The translations under genes were made by a program, and so were the position numbers. This document shows positions 31,901 through 43,433 of a stretch of DNA of 64,000 bases, piece after piece (within the stretch, counting starts at the first letter, position 1; the number at the start of each line of letters is the position of its first letter). The stretch is from Aquatica leii (Eukaryota; Arthropoda; Insecta; Coleoptera; Lampyridae): positions 164,670,035-164,734,034 of the forward strand of contig CM069432.1 in NCBI GenBank assembly GCA_035610365.1, written 5' to 3'. A model generated the notes under the pieces. That model worked only from the letters and a program-made list of their open reading frames with translations. It searched no databases and was not told the DNA's origin.

Positions 31901-32720
31901 TGTAGTACAAGCAGTGTTTCAAAAGGAAGATCTACCGGACGGCCTGCTTTTTTACCGGAAGAAGCTGTTGAAGAGATTCGCCATAGAATAGTGAGTTAAA
32001 AGAAATCTATGTGACAATTGTCACATCAAACAAATCTATTGCTTACTACATTTCAAAAAGCTTGCACAAGGTGACTGTGACACAAGTTGTTGCCTCCTAA
32101 TTTTCCACTTCAAATAGAGTATTGTAAATAGTTTAACGAAGTCTTAAACAATGATGACGTGTTAGATGTAACTTTCTTTAGTGATGAAGCATGGTTTCGT
32201 CTTAGTCGATATGTCAATTCTCAGAATAGCAGAATATAGTTAGACGAAAATCTTTATATTTCTGTAAAAATATCATTTCATCCGCAGAAGATTGGAGTTT
32301 GGTTGACAATGCCACGACGTAGAATCATTGGTCCGGTTTTTTTAAATAAAAATATTAATGCAAACACTTATAGAGAATTAATTTGTGATCCATTTATTAA
32401 TAAACTACATGATAAGTTACAGCATTGTTATTTCTAACAAGATAGGGCCACCGCCCACACTGCTAGAATAACATTAAATCATTTACGACAGTCCTGCGGT
32501 GACCGATTAATGAGTGAAAATAGATGGCCTCTACGATCACCCGATAGACATCTTTTTTGGTTTTTTTTAAAATAAAGTGCATTCACATACTTTAAAAGAA
32601 ATACGCGACGTCTATGGAGTGTTAATACTTAGTCCGAATTTTATAAAGTTATCTAACGAGCGCCAAATTTAAACGCTTGTCAATCATTTCCGAACACAGT
32701 ATATGACAAGTAAATCTATT
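31901..32720 (+). pseudogene. mariner-like DDE transposase remnant
   Basis: STGRPAFLPEEAVEEIRHRI (about 31931-31990) is the GRP linker and start of the second helix-turn-helix. After stops, FNEVLNNDDVLDVTFFSDEA leads into WFRLSRYVNSQNSRI (about 32128-32236), containing the first catalytic Asp in SDEAWF. PQKIGVWLTMPRRRIIGPVF (32284-32340) follows, then QDRATAHTARITLNHLR (about 32437-32488) with the second catalytic Asp, and RWPLRSPDRHLFW (about 32522-32560), where the third Asp region is disturbed. Stops at several places and a Trp-to-stop after NSQNSRI make it inactive. Terminal inverted repeats were not identified. This type is abundant in insects. Confidence 0.8.
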
Positions 32721-35030
32721 TAAGAATACATAAAATAAATTTTTTGCAATTTTAAAATAAAGCTGTTGTAATATTATCTTTTGTTGTGCTATAAATAATC
32801 CGTTGAGATTATGTGTCATGACACTTTGCGATAAGCAATCTGTTAGATCACTTCACGTTTAAACAAAATTTTTTATTCTTACTGTGTCATACTTTGTGAC
32901 ATTAACTGATAATACAATTACGTTAAGTTGTTTTGTCAATAGCTTTAATAATTGAATTCGGCTTGCGATAAAAGTACTATTAAGTAAAATTTGTTTTATT
33001 AACAAAGTAGCTTATGATATCACATTTTCTTTATAAAACCAATTAATACTAATTGAAATTAATTTATCCAATAATACTTTGACAATTGTCCTATTTTAAC
33101 TTATCTAGTAAAGGTGGAAATTGGTTTCGAAATTAACCAGGACTCTGAGAAGTTTATAATGAAGGGGTTTGCATGTGCGTGTTTACTATTTAAATGCATT
33201 GTAATTTCTCCTAATACCTTCTACAGTATAACAAACTAATAAAATCATTAATGTCTCTACAATTTTATGTGAAAGAAGAAACAAACACATTAATTTTAGT
33301 CGCGGCTGGTTCCTAAGAGTTACAATACCACATAACTGCTAAAAAATAATGATTTAAATGTTGATTTAAAGTTATTGAAATGCATTTCAATATCAAATTA
33401 ATCATTCGGCGATTAAATACATAGTGTGCATGCAGCTTTCAATTAATACATGTTTTAATTTAACAGTTTACTATCGTTTATGTGAAATTGTAAACTAAGA
33501 GTACAGTACATGTACAATAAAGTATGTAATGTTCGTTGTTCTACCTGTTAGCTTTGAAACAATTAGAGAAAACAAACTACTAAACTATAGTAAAGTTTTT
33601 CAATTATATCCTGCGCAAGTACAATATATATAAATATTTGTGTATAGTATAACCGTTGCTTGTAGTACTTACTGGAAGATAACTAACCTTGCGACGTATT
33701 TACTAACCACTTTCTTAATTGTTGTAGATTACTGCAGTTCTCGATTTTACGTTATAGCGATTTTACCATGTAGCACTTGAATGAATGTAAAGTCTAAGAT
33801 TTTGTTGATCGAGTGTTTATAAGATCCTTATCAGTCTTTTATTGTAAATTAACTTTTTAAAAAACAAAAACTGCGTAACTTTTAAAACAATTTGCTAAGT
33901 ATTTTTAGGTTAAAGTTATTTCTAATAAATTTACAATAAAAAATTATTTATTTATTGTATTTATAGTACAAAACCAGTAATAATGATTAATTAAAATAAC
34001 TTTTTGAATTATAATTTTAATCTATAGAAAGAAGAAATTGTTTATTCTACAGTACAAAAGATTTTGCCTAATGTCACTGATTTCTTCAACAAATGACAAG
34101 TAGTTTGTCAATCGATATATATATATATATATATAAAATTAAAAGCAATTCTAAAAAAATTAGCTTTCTTTACACAAAATGCTATAATACACGCAAACTT
34201 AATCTAGTTGAATCTATATAGAGTCTTGTAAAATGCATTTTCTGGTTTAACAAATAAATATTGTGAGACTCAGTACAATCATGTGTTAGATTTTCATTAA
34301 GAAAGGTGAATAGCAAACGATTTAGTAATTAACCATGTTAACTAGACTTTAGTTGATAAGGTTGCGGACGTTTACAGTAAATAACAGCGATTTAGATGAG
34401 AATAGGAGACAAACTGAATTTTTAGGTAACAATGATTAATCAATTATTGACATTGATTATATTGTATGAGATGTAATAAATTAAAGATAACTACAATGTA
34501 TTTTGTACCAAAATGAGTATGCTTTCACTTTTCTGTTTTGTAAATTGTTCAATAAAAGGTTTGTTAAAAGTTGTTCTAGTTGTGGTTATCATGATTCTGA
34601 TTAATGATAAAATTAAAACAAGATATTAGTACAGTGATCAAATTTGTTCAAATGTTATACAAAAACTTTTTGTTGACTACAGCTTATGCAATCAGTTATA
34701 CATTTGCGTATTAGTCGTTTGCAGTCATAGAAACATTTTAGTTTTTTATCAATAAATAATCAACAATCTGAAATAATATTTATTTTAATTTTTTTGGTAA
34801 TATCTTACAATTATAACATTTGACTACTGCTTTTTTGCTAACCTTAATTATCTTTGTGTAATAATATCTATCTTAATTAATTTGCTAAATAATATACTAT
34901 TAGTAATTTATTTAGTACACTAAAGTTAATTAAAAAAATTCGTTTTTCTAAAATTTGCTTTTAGATTTTGATTAATACTCAATTTGTAAAGAAACGGCAG
35001 AGGTGATTGTTTTTAAAATTATATATAAAT
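32721..35030. other. AT-rich stretch with short palindrome and AT microsatellite
   Basis: GTGTCATGACAC near 32813 is a perfect 12-bp palindrome; (AT)n lies at 34115-34135. No coding frame or domain recognised. Confidence 0.5.
34115..34135. repeat. (AT)n microsatellite
   Basis: About ten uninterrupted AT dinucleotides. Confidence 0.9.
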
Positions 35031-35730
35031 TTGTATCAACACGCGCAAGCTTCAGACTCTCGGCTGCGGACCACTTCTACCGCTTTATAGCGAGCGAATG
35101 AAAGCCGCAGTCAAAACTGAAATTTTTTTTCTCTGCCGCAACCTGTTCCTACTAAAAACCTGCTCTTCCACGACTTAGTTCTGGTAGAACATTTTACCTG
35201 ATACCTGTGTTTACCCAATTAAGATTTTGCAATTTAATGCTTTGTACTTGGTTAGCTTTTTCTTGCATTTCTACCTACATTCTTGACTTACTACTACTCT
35301 CACGATTTTTGCATTTAATTTTCTGTTGAGTATAAGAACCCCTGTTACGTCAAAACGCCTTCCTCCAATGTTGACTATAAGATTCTGCTTTATCTAATGC
35401 TACTTGCAACTACTGTAAGTAAATTAACAAAACGCTCGCGTCAGATTGGTGTAGGATTTGTTGAATGTAAACTAAATCTACCCGTTACTGTCAAAGGCAC
35501 GTTTTTAACCTTTAGCGTAATGGAGGTTGACACATCGACTGATCACGCAAGCCAGGTTGACTTGAGATCTTTTAATACGTTTGGATATGCTTGGTTTATT
35601 TTTCTAATTAAAATGTTTAAAATCAATAATTCCAGTCAATAATTCATTTCCAGAACATGTATCTGTATTTAACTCTCCGGAAGCTTCAGTTTGTCATTAC
35701 AATTAATTTGCAACACCCCGTATAGTATTA
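35031..35730. other. less AT-rich block of unknown origin
   Basis: Base composition is clearly less AT-biased than the flanks and there is an 81-codon plus frame (35397-35642) without recognised motif. GCAACACCCCGTATA at 35710-35724 looks like the terminal or near-terminal word of an insect repeat, but I cannot name it. Possibly a degenerate SINE or LTR fragment. Confidence 0.35.
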
Positions 35731-38141
35731 ATAACGTAATTGGAGTCCTCCGTATTTCATTTATGAATAGCATTATCTGAAAGGTTTAATTAAACACCAA
35801 AGTTACTGATTTTTATTAACTCTGTACAAAAATACCTGAATAGTTGTCTAGCAGTCTTAACCTGTAATTTCCGTATTTATCCAGTGTATACGTTAGTTAA
35901 CTTATTTTTTAGTACCGCTCTTCACAAGGATTGGTTAATTTCCGCCACATTGTTTGCACTTTATCTTACATTTAGAAAATTTAATTTGGTTTTTTTTTAG
36001 AGCAGATTGGAACCTTGAGCCGCATTTGCTTAACAACAAGTCTACTTATGCGTGAGCCGCATTTAATTGAATTTTTGGTTTAATGCATTTACTGTAAATA
36101 AATTTTAGTTACATACCAAATAAAATAAAACTACTTGAATTGTACAATTTATTGTAAAAATTACGTTTTAGTTTAAATAATAAATGTACGTTAATTGTGA
36201 TCGAATTAATAACGCTTTAAATTTAACGCCGAGACCTGAGCTACCGAGGACTGTTACAATATTTTTATGAAAACACGTGCGTCCTACTATCTCAACACTT
36301 TATTATTAACGCCTAAACTAGAATTTTGCATAACTTTAAAAAATAAATTATTAGAAAATATTGGCAACGCTTAAATAAATTATATCAATAATTAGTAGTA
36401 TATAAGGAAAAGCAGAAATAAGATTAATTTTGATTTCTTTTATCGATCTAATGGTAAATTGTTCATAAAATTTTTTATCTGTTATTTACAAACAAAACAA
36501 TGATTCAACGTAACAATAACTTAACATTTTAATTACTAATTGACATAAAATTTGTATGCTGAAATATAAATATTAACGTGTTTGAATAGTTTCTACGTGT
36601 TGGTTGGTGACTAGAAACACGATTATTACAAGAACGTTTATAATAAATGTATTATAAATTAATTACAAATTTTTTTATTGGAAAAACTTTTAAGTGCTTT
36701 TATTTTTTGTTTTGATTATGTTTTGTCTTATGGGAATACTGTTATTTATTGCGCACGGTGTATTACACGGATTTTAACTTTTTCTTAATTAAACTAATAA
36801 AAATGTATTTTGTTTTTAAACGTATTTGTTTAGAAAATTTGTTATTACTTTAATTTCTTAAGAAGTAAAGTAATATAAAAGTTATTTAAAATAAAAACGC
36901 ATAACGTTCTGTTTAGTTATTTTCTAAAACATTTTTATTGTTTATGATATTTGTTTTGTAGTTGAAAACCTATATTATAGAAACAAAATTGTGTTCATTA
37001 AAACATTTTTGGTAAAATAGTAATTGAATCGCTTATTTTAGAAGCAACCCAAGTTACATTTTGTTTCAAAAATAGACGAATATTTGAAATCGCTATAAAA
37101 CCAACCATGCTTAAATTACTTAAGTTATTTATCGATTGACTTAAGTTGTTTCTGAAATAGACAATTCAATTATGTTTTTTATATTAAAATAAATAAAATC
37201 ATATGCTTAACAAATTATTTAAACAAACTAACAACTGGTTAAAAATTAAACTATACAAAAGTATGTAAACATTTCTGGAAAAATTGACAATAATAACTTT
37301 AGTGCTTGATTATAAATAAAACGTTTATAGTTTGTAGTTAAAGACATAATTTAAAATAAAATAAATACGTTATATTAGGTTATACATAAATTGAGAAACT
37401 AGAATACGCTGTGGTTTTAGATTACATTAAATGTAGCAAGTATAGCATTTCTACTACATATGGGAAATAATAAACATCTGTATAAGTAAGTGTATATATA
37501 TAGTAGTTTTAGTTAGATTTTGGCTTATTGTTACACATTTATAATTTTTTTTTACTTTTTAATGAGACTTTCTACGACAGTGGCCACTTTACATAATTTG
37601 TTTTAATATATTTTGTTTAATTTTTTAGACAATCTTTCATTATATTTTAGATTAATTATAAAAATAATTAAATATTAAAATCTAATATAATTTATATTTA
37701 TATAGGTTTTTTGTATCACAAAAGTTTAATTGTATTAATCATTATTGTTTTGTTTTAATTGGTAGAGAATACGATTGAGCGCGCTGATAGCATAAGTTTG
37801 TCTCGTACAGAAGTAAGTGTAAGAAAGTTTCAAACTACAATAAATCAAATTATTGAATAGAAAGTTAGAAGTTTTGTATAGTGATCGTAGAGTTTTAGAT
37901 TGAAACGTTTTTTTTTTTAAATTATTAAGTAATTATATTTAAAAAAAAATTATATATTATTATAACCTGCTTACATATTATTTATAAAATAATGTAGTAA
38001 TATATAATCTAAAATCTGTTAAATACTTAAATATAATTTTCTATTTAACTATCCTTTTGTATAGAAAAATATAATGTTCACAAGGTAATAATTAAATTAT
38101 TTTTTGTTTAAAGTCTTTTTTACATATATATTTTATTTATT
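35731..38141. other. AT-rich stretch, nothing recognised
   Basis: About 2.4 kb without an open frame of note, domain, or repeat array. Confidence 0.5.
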
Positions 38142-38145
38142 TTAA
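38142..38145. repeat. TTAA target site (left of piggyBac element)
   Basis: TTAA at 38142-38145 and again at 41118-41121, the duplicated target of piggyBac transposition. Confidence 0.85.
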
Positions 38146-41117
38146 CTCTTATGGTGCCGTACGGAGTACCCGGGTACTATTTCGCCTTTACAGCCATATA
38201 ACTATTTTTCTATTCAACCTTTTATTTTGAGCTTTCGCGACATCTCCAACAAAATAGTTTTACTCACGAAAAACATAAGTTTAGGTAAAATAGTTTGAAC
38301 AAAGATTTTATTTTGACGATTTTATAAAGTGCAGCTTCCCGTACGAAGTACCCCGGTACTCATAGGTTTATATGAAAAGAAAACGATATCTGCAATAATA
38401 AATGCGTAATTGGATAGTATTTATTTGTATGTAGTAAGTATATAATTAGTAATAAACAGGTAATACAATAGTTTTATACCATATAGGTAGTATTCAAAAG
38501 TAAAAATAAAAAAGTAAATAATGCACGATTTTTAGATAAATACGCCGTATCTTCATTCCACACAATTTCTGCATACAGTAGGAGTTGGATTGGTGTGTTC
38601 ATCGCACACTGGTTTCCTGCATTTACAGCATCTCTTGCGCGTTCTCCTTTTCCTCTTTTCCTCCGCGGTGTTACACATGATGCAGTAACCAGTAAACTTC
38701 AGACGCCCGGTTTTGTCACGTTCTTGTACGTAGGTTGGTGCTGGTGGTGGATTATGTACGGTGGCTATTTTTCAAGAATGTTTTCCATGGCGGTTTTCAC
38801 AAAATAAAACCGCGTGATTAGCGGTTGCTTACTTCTTTCTATTATGGAGGATAGAGACAAAGATCTCTTCCTAGATTTTTTTAGAAATATTCTTCGACGA
38901 TCAGTTCTACAGCCAATTTCTGGATTGTTTTCAATATATCTGATGTGCGCTGCCAAACAAGCAATATCCAAAATGTTGTAGAAAAAAGCTAGGGGCAATT
39001 TGTTCTTCTCTTAGTCGTGTATTTCATTACCATTTGATCCATTTGATCAACTCCAGCTTTGGTAGAATTATAGTACCTAATTATATCAGGTTTCTTGGCT
39101 GTAGTCGTGTCATTAATTTCTGGAGTTGTGTGCATACTCGAAAGCAACACAACAGCTTTGCCCTTCTTAGGTACATAGGAACATAAAGTTCTTTCATCAC
39201 GAAAAGCAAAAAAACTCGATACTAATTTTCTGTTCTTTGAAGGAAGAGATTCTTTTGGGATGTAGGGTTTGTTTTTCCTCAAAGTTCCCACTAAAGTGAA
39301 CCCTTGTTCTCTGAGGCACTTTAGCAAGGGGAGTGAGGTAAAAAAAAATTTTCGGTAGTAATGTTTCTTCCGGAGCCTTTATAATACTGACATAGATTTA
39401 TCACTACTCTCTCTCCAACATTGACTTGGCGTGCTTCTCTTTGTTCTTTACCTGTATAAACACGCTTTCGTTAGGTATTGAAATGGAACGAGCAACATTT
39501 TGTGTATTACCTGTATAAATTATACCCTGTAATGGGTAACCCGTTTTAGAATCAGCTACCCAAAAAACTTTAATACCGTACTTTGCTGGTTTCGATGGGA
39601 TGTATTAAGTAAATTTCGTTCTACCCCTGTACGGAAAAAGCTGTTCATCGATGGTTAGATTTTTGTATGGCTCGAAGTGACGACGTAGGTTATGATTTAG
39701 CATTGTCCATATGTCTCTTATTGGGGCTGCCTTGTCCCTTGCTTATCGCTCCAACCGTGTATGCAGGTTATCAAAGCGGATGTATTTCTGTAGGTCTTGG
39801 AATCTTTCCCGGCTAAGACTTGCTCTGTAGATCGGTAACGCATCGTTTTCCATAATTCGTTTACGTGTTTTGAGTTAGAATGGTGAACACCCGCGGTAAC
39901 CAATATTCCCAGAAAAGCGTTAATGCATCAACGGTGACAGCTTTCCACTGTTTTTGTCTATTGGGATAGGCTTCATTATGTTCATTGCTGCACTGATTTG
40001 CTTTTCGATTTGTTTCCCTGATTATAATCAACTTCATTTCATTCGTAAATATCAAATTCAAGGTATCTACACGTGTCAATAAGTTGCTACTTCGATGTGG
40101 TCCGCCTAAGAATACATTATGTATAATGGTAATATATTCTACGATGAAATGAAATAGGTGTGTTGTTTTTACCTGATTCACGTATGATATTGTATGAACG
40201 TGTTTGTGATGTTGCTGAAGGGGACCTATTCCAAATTGTTTGATCGCGGCAGGTAAATTTTCCAGGAGTTCCACATTCTATAGAAGTATGGGAGTCATCT
40301 TGGTCATCATCAATCTCACTTATTTTGTCATCGCACTCTGATGCAACTTTAATAGCATCTGCCATTCGGTCAATTTCAGCTACATCTTCCACATCGGAGT
40401 CCTCGGCGTTTGGTGGTAGCCATTCAGCATCGGTCTTGTTGCCATCATCATCTGCAAAAGGATCTGGTTCTTCGTCGGAATGGTCTTCGTATAGACACAT
40501 TAGTTGTTCTTTGGTCAAACTATAATAATTGACAAACACATATAAATTAAATATGTGCATATTAGATGACTTGAGTACATAACACGTACGTAGTCCTTGA
40601 CAGACCTGTGACGTATAGAGAAAACACAAAAAACGTTAATATGGTTATATGGTACACAGCGCATATAATAAATAAAATAATTACATACTAAACTTACAGT
40701 CGTGATTGTACAACTAAAGTACTAAAGCCACTGGATCCCGCCACCGGTTCGTTTGGATTCGTTTCCATTTTTGTTACACACACAGCTATATGTTTATATA
40801 ATAATAATGTATAATATAATAAATGTATGTAATAATAAACAAATAAAAATTAACAGCACACGGACACACAAACAAATCGACTGCACTCTACCTCATCAAT
40901 AGTGCAACTGACGCCCTACTCTGTGCCCTTCAAGATTTCATTATGCTGACTCATGAAATTTGAGAACAAACCATAAACAGCCAATAAAAATGAACTATGG
41001 CGCGCGGAAACAAAAGTCTACAGTGATAATGCAGTCAACTTATGCACCAAATAGAGGTAATACCCGGGTACTCCGTGTGGGAGACCGAAGGTGTAAATTT
41101 TTATAGTATCATAAGGG
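38146..41117 (-). mobile_element. full-length piggyBac-like element, 2972 bp
   Basis: TTAA on both sides; the ends CTCTTATGG (left) and, inverted, CCCTTATGA (right) form a short terminal inverted repeat. The 14-bp palindrome AGTACCCGGGTACT occurs at 38165-38178, with a one-mismatch variant at 38347-38360 and AATACCCGGGTACT at 41059-41072, as subterminal binding-site-like repeats. The minus strand carries the transposase gene with two introns. The element is intact in layout but the gene is broken, so this copy could only move with help. Confidence 0.9.
38553..40768 (-). pseudogene. piggyBac-type transposase, two introns, frameshifted
   Basis: Exon 1 is 40768-40698 (METNPNEPVAGSSGF...), exon 2 40519-40173 (LTKEQLMCLYED, an acidic region, TCRDQTIWNRSP), exon 3 from 40105 (GPHRSSNLLTRVD). 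Introns of 178 and 67 bp have GTAAGT/TATAG and GTAAAA/CTTAG borders and restore the frame exactly (CT+T and G+GC codons). Exon 3 contains FTNEMKLIII, PIYRASLSRERFQDL, NLTIDEQLFPYRGR (first catalytic Asp at 39647-39649), GSGRNITTEN (Glu where the second catalytic Asp is usual, plus an extra Phe), STKAGVDQMDQM and a complete C-terminal cysteine-rich domain (CIMC, CCKC, CDEH, CRNC) ending at 38553. Defects: frameshifts near 39920, 39855, 39470, 38995 and 38770, and a TAA at 39605-39607 that replaces a likely Gln codon. The cysteine-rich domain binds DNA ends in piggyBac. Confidence 0.88.
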
Positions 41118-41334
41118 TTAAATTAACCATTGTTCAACATCATAAAATGTCATTGTCAGTAATTTTGCTTTTATTATAAGTTATTAAAAAGATAACTACT
41201 GTTTTACTTAATTAAAAGAACATACCAAGTAAAAACAAAATAAACTAACAAGAGTTAACATTATAACAAATTGAAACTATTAATAAACATACAGTCAGAA
41301 ATGATACAAAAATTAAATAAAGAATAAAAAAAAA
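41118..41334. other. short AT-rich spacer
   Basis: Begins with the TTAA duplication; no feature seen. Confidence 0.4.
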
Positions 41335-42650
41335 TGAATTTAAAATTAAGAAGAGAAGAAGTGTTTAAGTCTCGAATTTCATTAAGACACGTGGAACAAT
41401 TACCATTAGACAGATGACAAATTTCAAAAATTTTAAGATTTTTAAAATAACTGCCTTCATTTAAAAAATGAAGAAATTTATTATTAAGATCAGAAGAAAA
41501 AGAATCACTAGTAGATAAAATATGATTTGTAGAAACAGAACAGGTGTTAGAGATGCCAGTGTTTAAATTTCTGTTAATAAAATAAATGTGTTTTTTAATC
41601 TAACTTTGAACTTTCCAGTTTGACCGACAAAAGAAAAATTACAAGAACCACAAAAAAATTTGTAAATACCAGATTTATCTAAGGCAACAATAGAGTCTTT
41701 ATTATTAGCAACGAAAGATTTTAAATTATTGTTAGTAGCGAAAAAAAATAGAAACGTTAAATTGTTTAGAAAAAAATTTAAGAAAAAATACAAGGAAGAC
41801 TAAAGTAAGAAATAGAAGAATAAATATCATTAGTACTAGATTTTTTATACACCAAATTTTTAAATAAATGGAAAAAACGAGTTCTATGAATAACGGTGTT
41901 TAAAATATAAAAAGAATAACCATTATTATACGCAAATTTTTTTTATTCAATTTTTTATTAAAATTTGTTTTTGAAAAAAGAATAGAAAAATGATGATTTA
42001 ATAAAAAACGATAAGTATTTTATGATTATACGGATGATTCAAGTGAAACGGAATTGAACAATCCGTATAAGTAGTTTTACATATTTCAAATTTAATTTTT
42101 TCATTATCACGTAAGAGAAGTAGATCTAAACAAAAAAAATAATTATTGTTTTTAATTTTATAAGTAAATTTAATCTTGTGATGAAGTGATAATAAAATTA
42201 TTACATTTACTTCAATCGCCTAAAGAACCATTAAAGAAAACAGTGCAATTCGTATACATATCTAAACCAAAAAGTAATCGTGCTAGAAAAAGAAAAATTA
42301 GAACCAAGTAAGCCTTAGCTAAACCTAATAATTGAAATAATAGTTGTTAAATTAAAAAAAAAATGCTTCAAAATTAATTCAAAGAGAGAACACACATCTA
42401 AGATTTAGTAAGTGTTTAAAGAACTATTAGAAAAAAGTAGATTACGAATGAGAGATATGCATTTTTAGGAGTAATAGAAGGAAAAAGATTGACAACCTTA
42501 AAAAAACAAGAAAAATTAAACAGAAAAAAATATTTTTAAATTTAGAAGTAATATCAGGAGAATTAAGGTTAACATATTGATCAGTAAAGTTAAAATAAAT
42601 TAAAATATTATTAAGCGAAGAAGCAAGTTAAGTTTGAATTAAATTTTTTT
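41335..42650 (-). pseudogene. Penelope-like element remnant (RT + GIY-YIG)
   Basis: Read on the minus strand. About 42510-42470 has VVNLFPSITPKNAYL, the start of the RT palm (compare LDVVSLFTNIP in the family). Then come FTYKIKNNNYFFFLDLLLLR and CKTTYTDCSIPFHLNHPYNH (about 42180-42020), the Penelope FTYE...LPFLD and PTxTxxYLxxxSxHPxxHK motifs. HRTRFFHLFKNLVYKKSS lies near 41900-41850, and ALDKSGIYKFFC followed by FVGQTGKFKVRL (about 41685-41595) is the GIY-YIG endonuclease, with FVG for the usual YIG. An open C-terminal frame continues to about 41340. Stops and frameshifts separate the pieces. Penelope-like elements use the GIY-YIG domain to nick their target. Element ends were not found. Confidence 0.75.
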
Positions 42651-43227
42651 TAAACTTTGTTATTTAATTTTCATATGATTTTTGGCTGTGTTTATCGATA
42701 GTTTCAATTTGTTATAATTTTGACTCGTAAATTTAATATTTATACTTAGTGTGGTTTTTTAATTAAGTAAAACTAGCTATATTTTTAATAATAATTATAA
42801 TAATGGTAGAATTACTGACAATGACATTTTATAATGTTGAAACATGTTTAATTTAAAATCAATAAATAAAATATATATGTGACTTTAAGTAACAATAATT
42901 TAATTGTAAATGCACTACTCCACTTTGAGTTATGAATTGTTATATAACGTTATTCATAAAGTTACTTTTAATAGGAATGTTTTTTTATGATTGTAGATGA
43001 AAAAAATTAAAGTCTGTTTATATAAAATGTCTTGAATGTTAAAGATAATCAAAAATATAGTATAATTATTAATTTTTGTTAAAATAACTTTCTGAACCTA
43101 TGAAACCCTCGTTTCCCTCAAATCAAAAATGCTCAGTTGTAAAAAAAACAATGTACACAAGAACTGCTTAAAGAAATAACTTTTTTAGTGTTTACAGATT
43201 AATTATTTTAAGTTAACTCAATGACCA
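42651..43227. other. AT-rich stretch, nothing recognised
   Basis: No coding frame or repeat supported. CCAAGGCCGTCTATACACGG just after it (43225-43244) may be the left terminus of the Harbinger-like element, but no inverted partner was found. Confidence 0.4.
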
Positions 43228-43433
43228 AGGCCGTCTATACACGGAATTACTCAACAGAAACCGAACTAATTTGTGGCTGAAATCATTAACTGTTTCTAAA
43301 CTGATTAGTAATGCGGTTCTGCACACGGCTGGCGACTGGTTACAAACTGAATAGTGATGCGGACGACCAGTGATCAAAATCAATAGTTTCAAGCATCGAG
43401 GCAGAACACTCATCACAATCATTGTGTAACATT

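Noticed and set aside
38595..40525. Plus-strand frames inside the piggyBac-like element
   Set aside because: They are shadows of the minus-strand transposase, which matches its family along the whole length.
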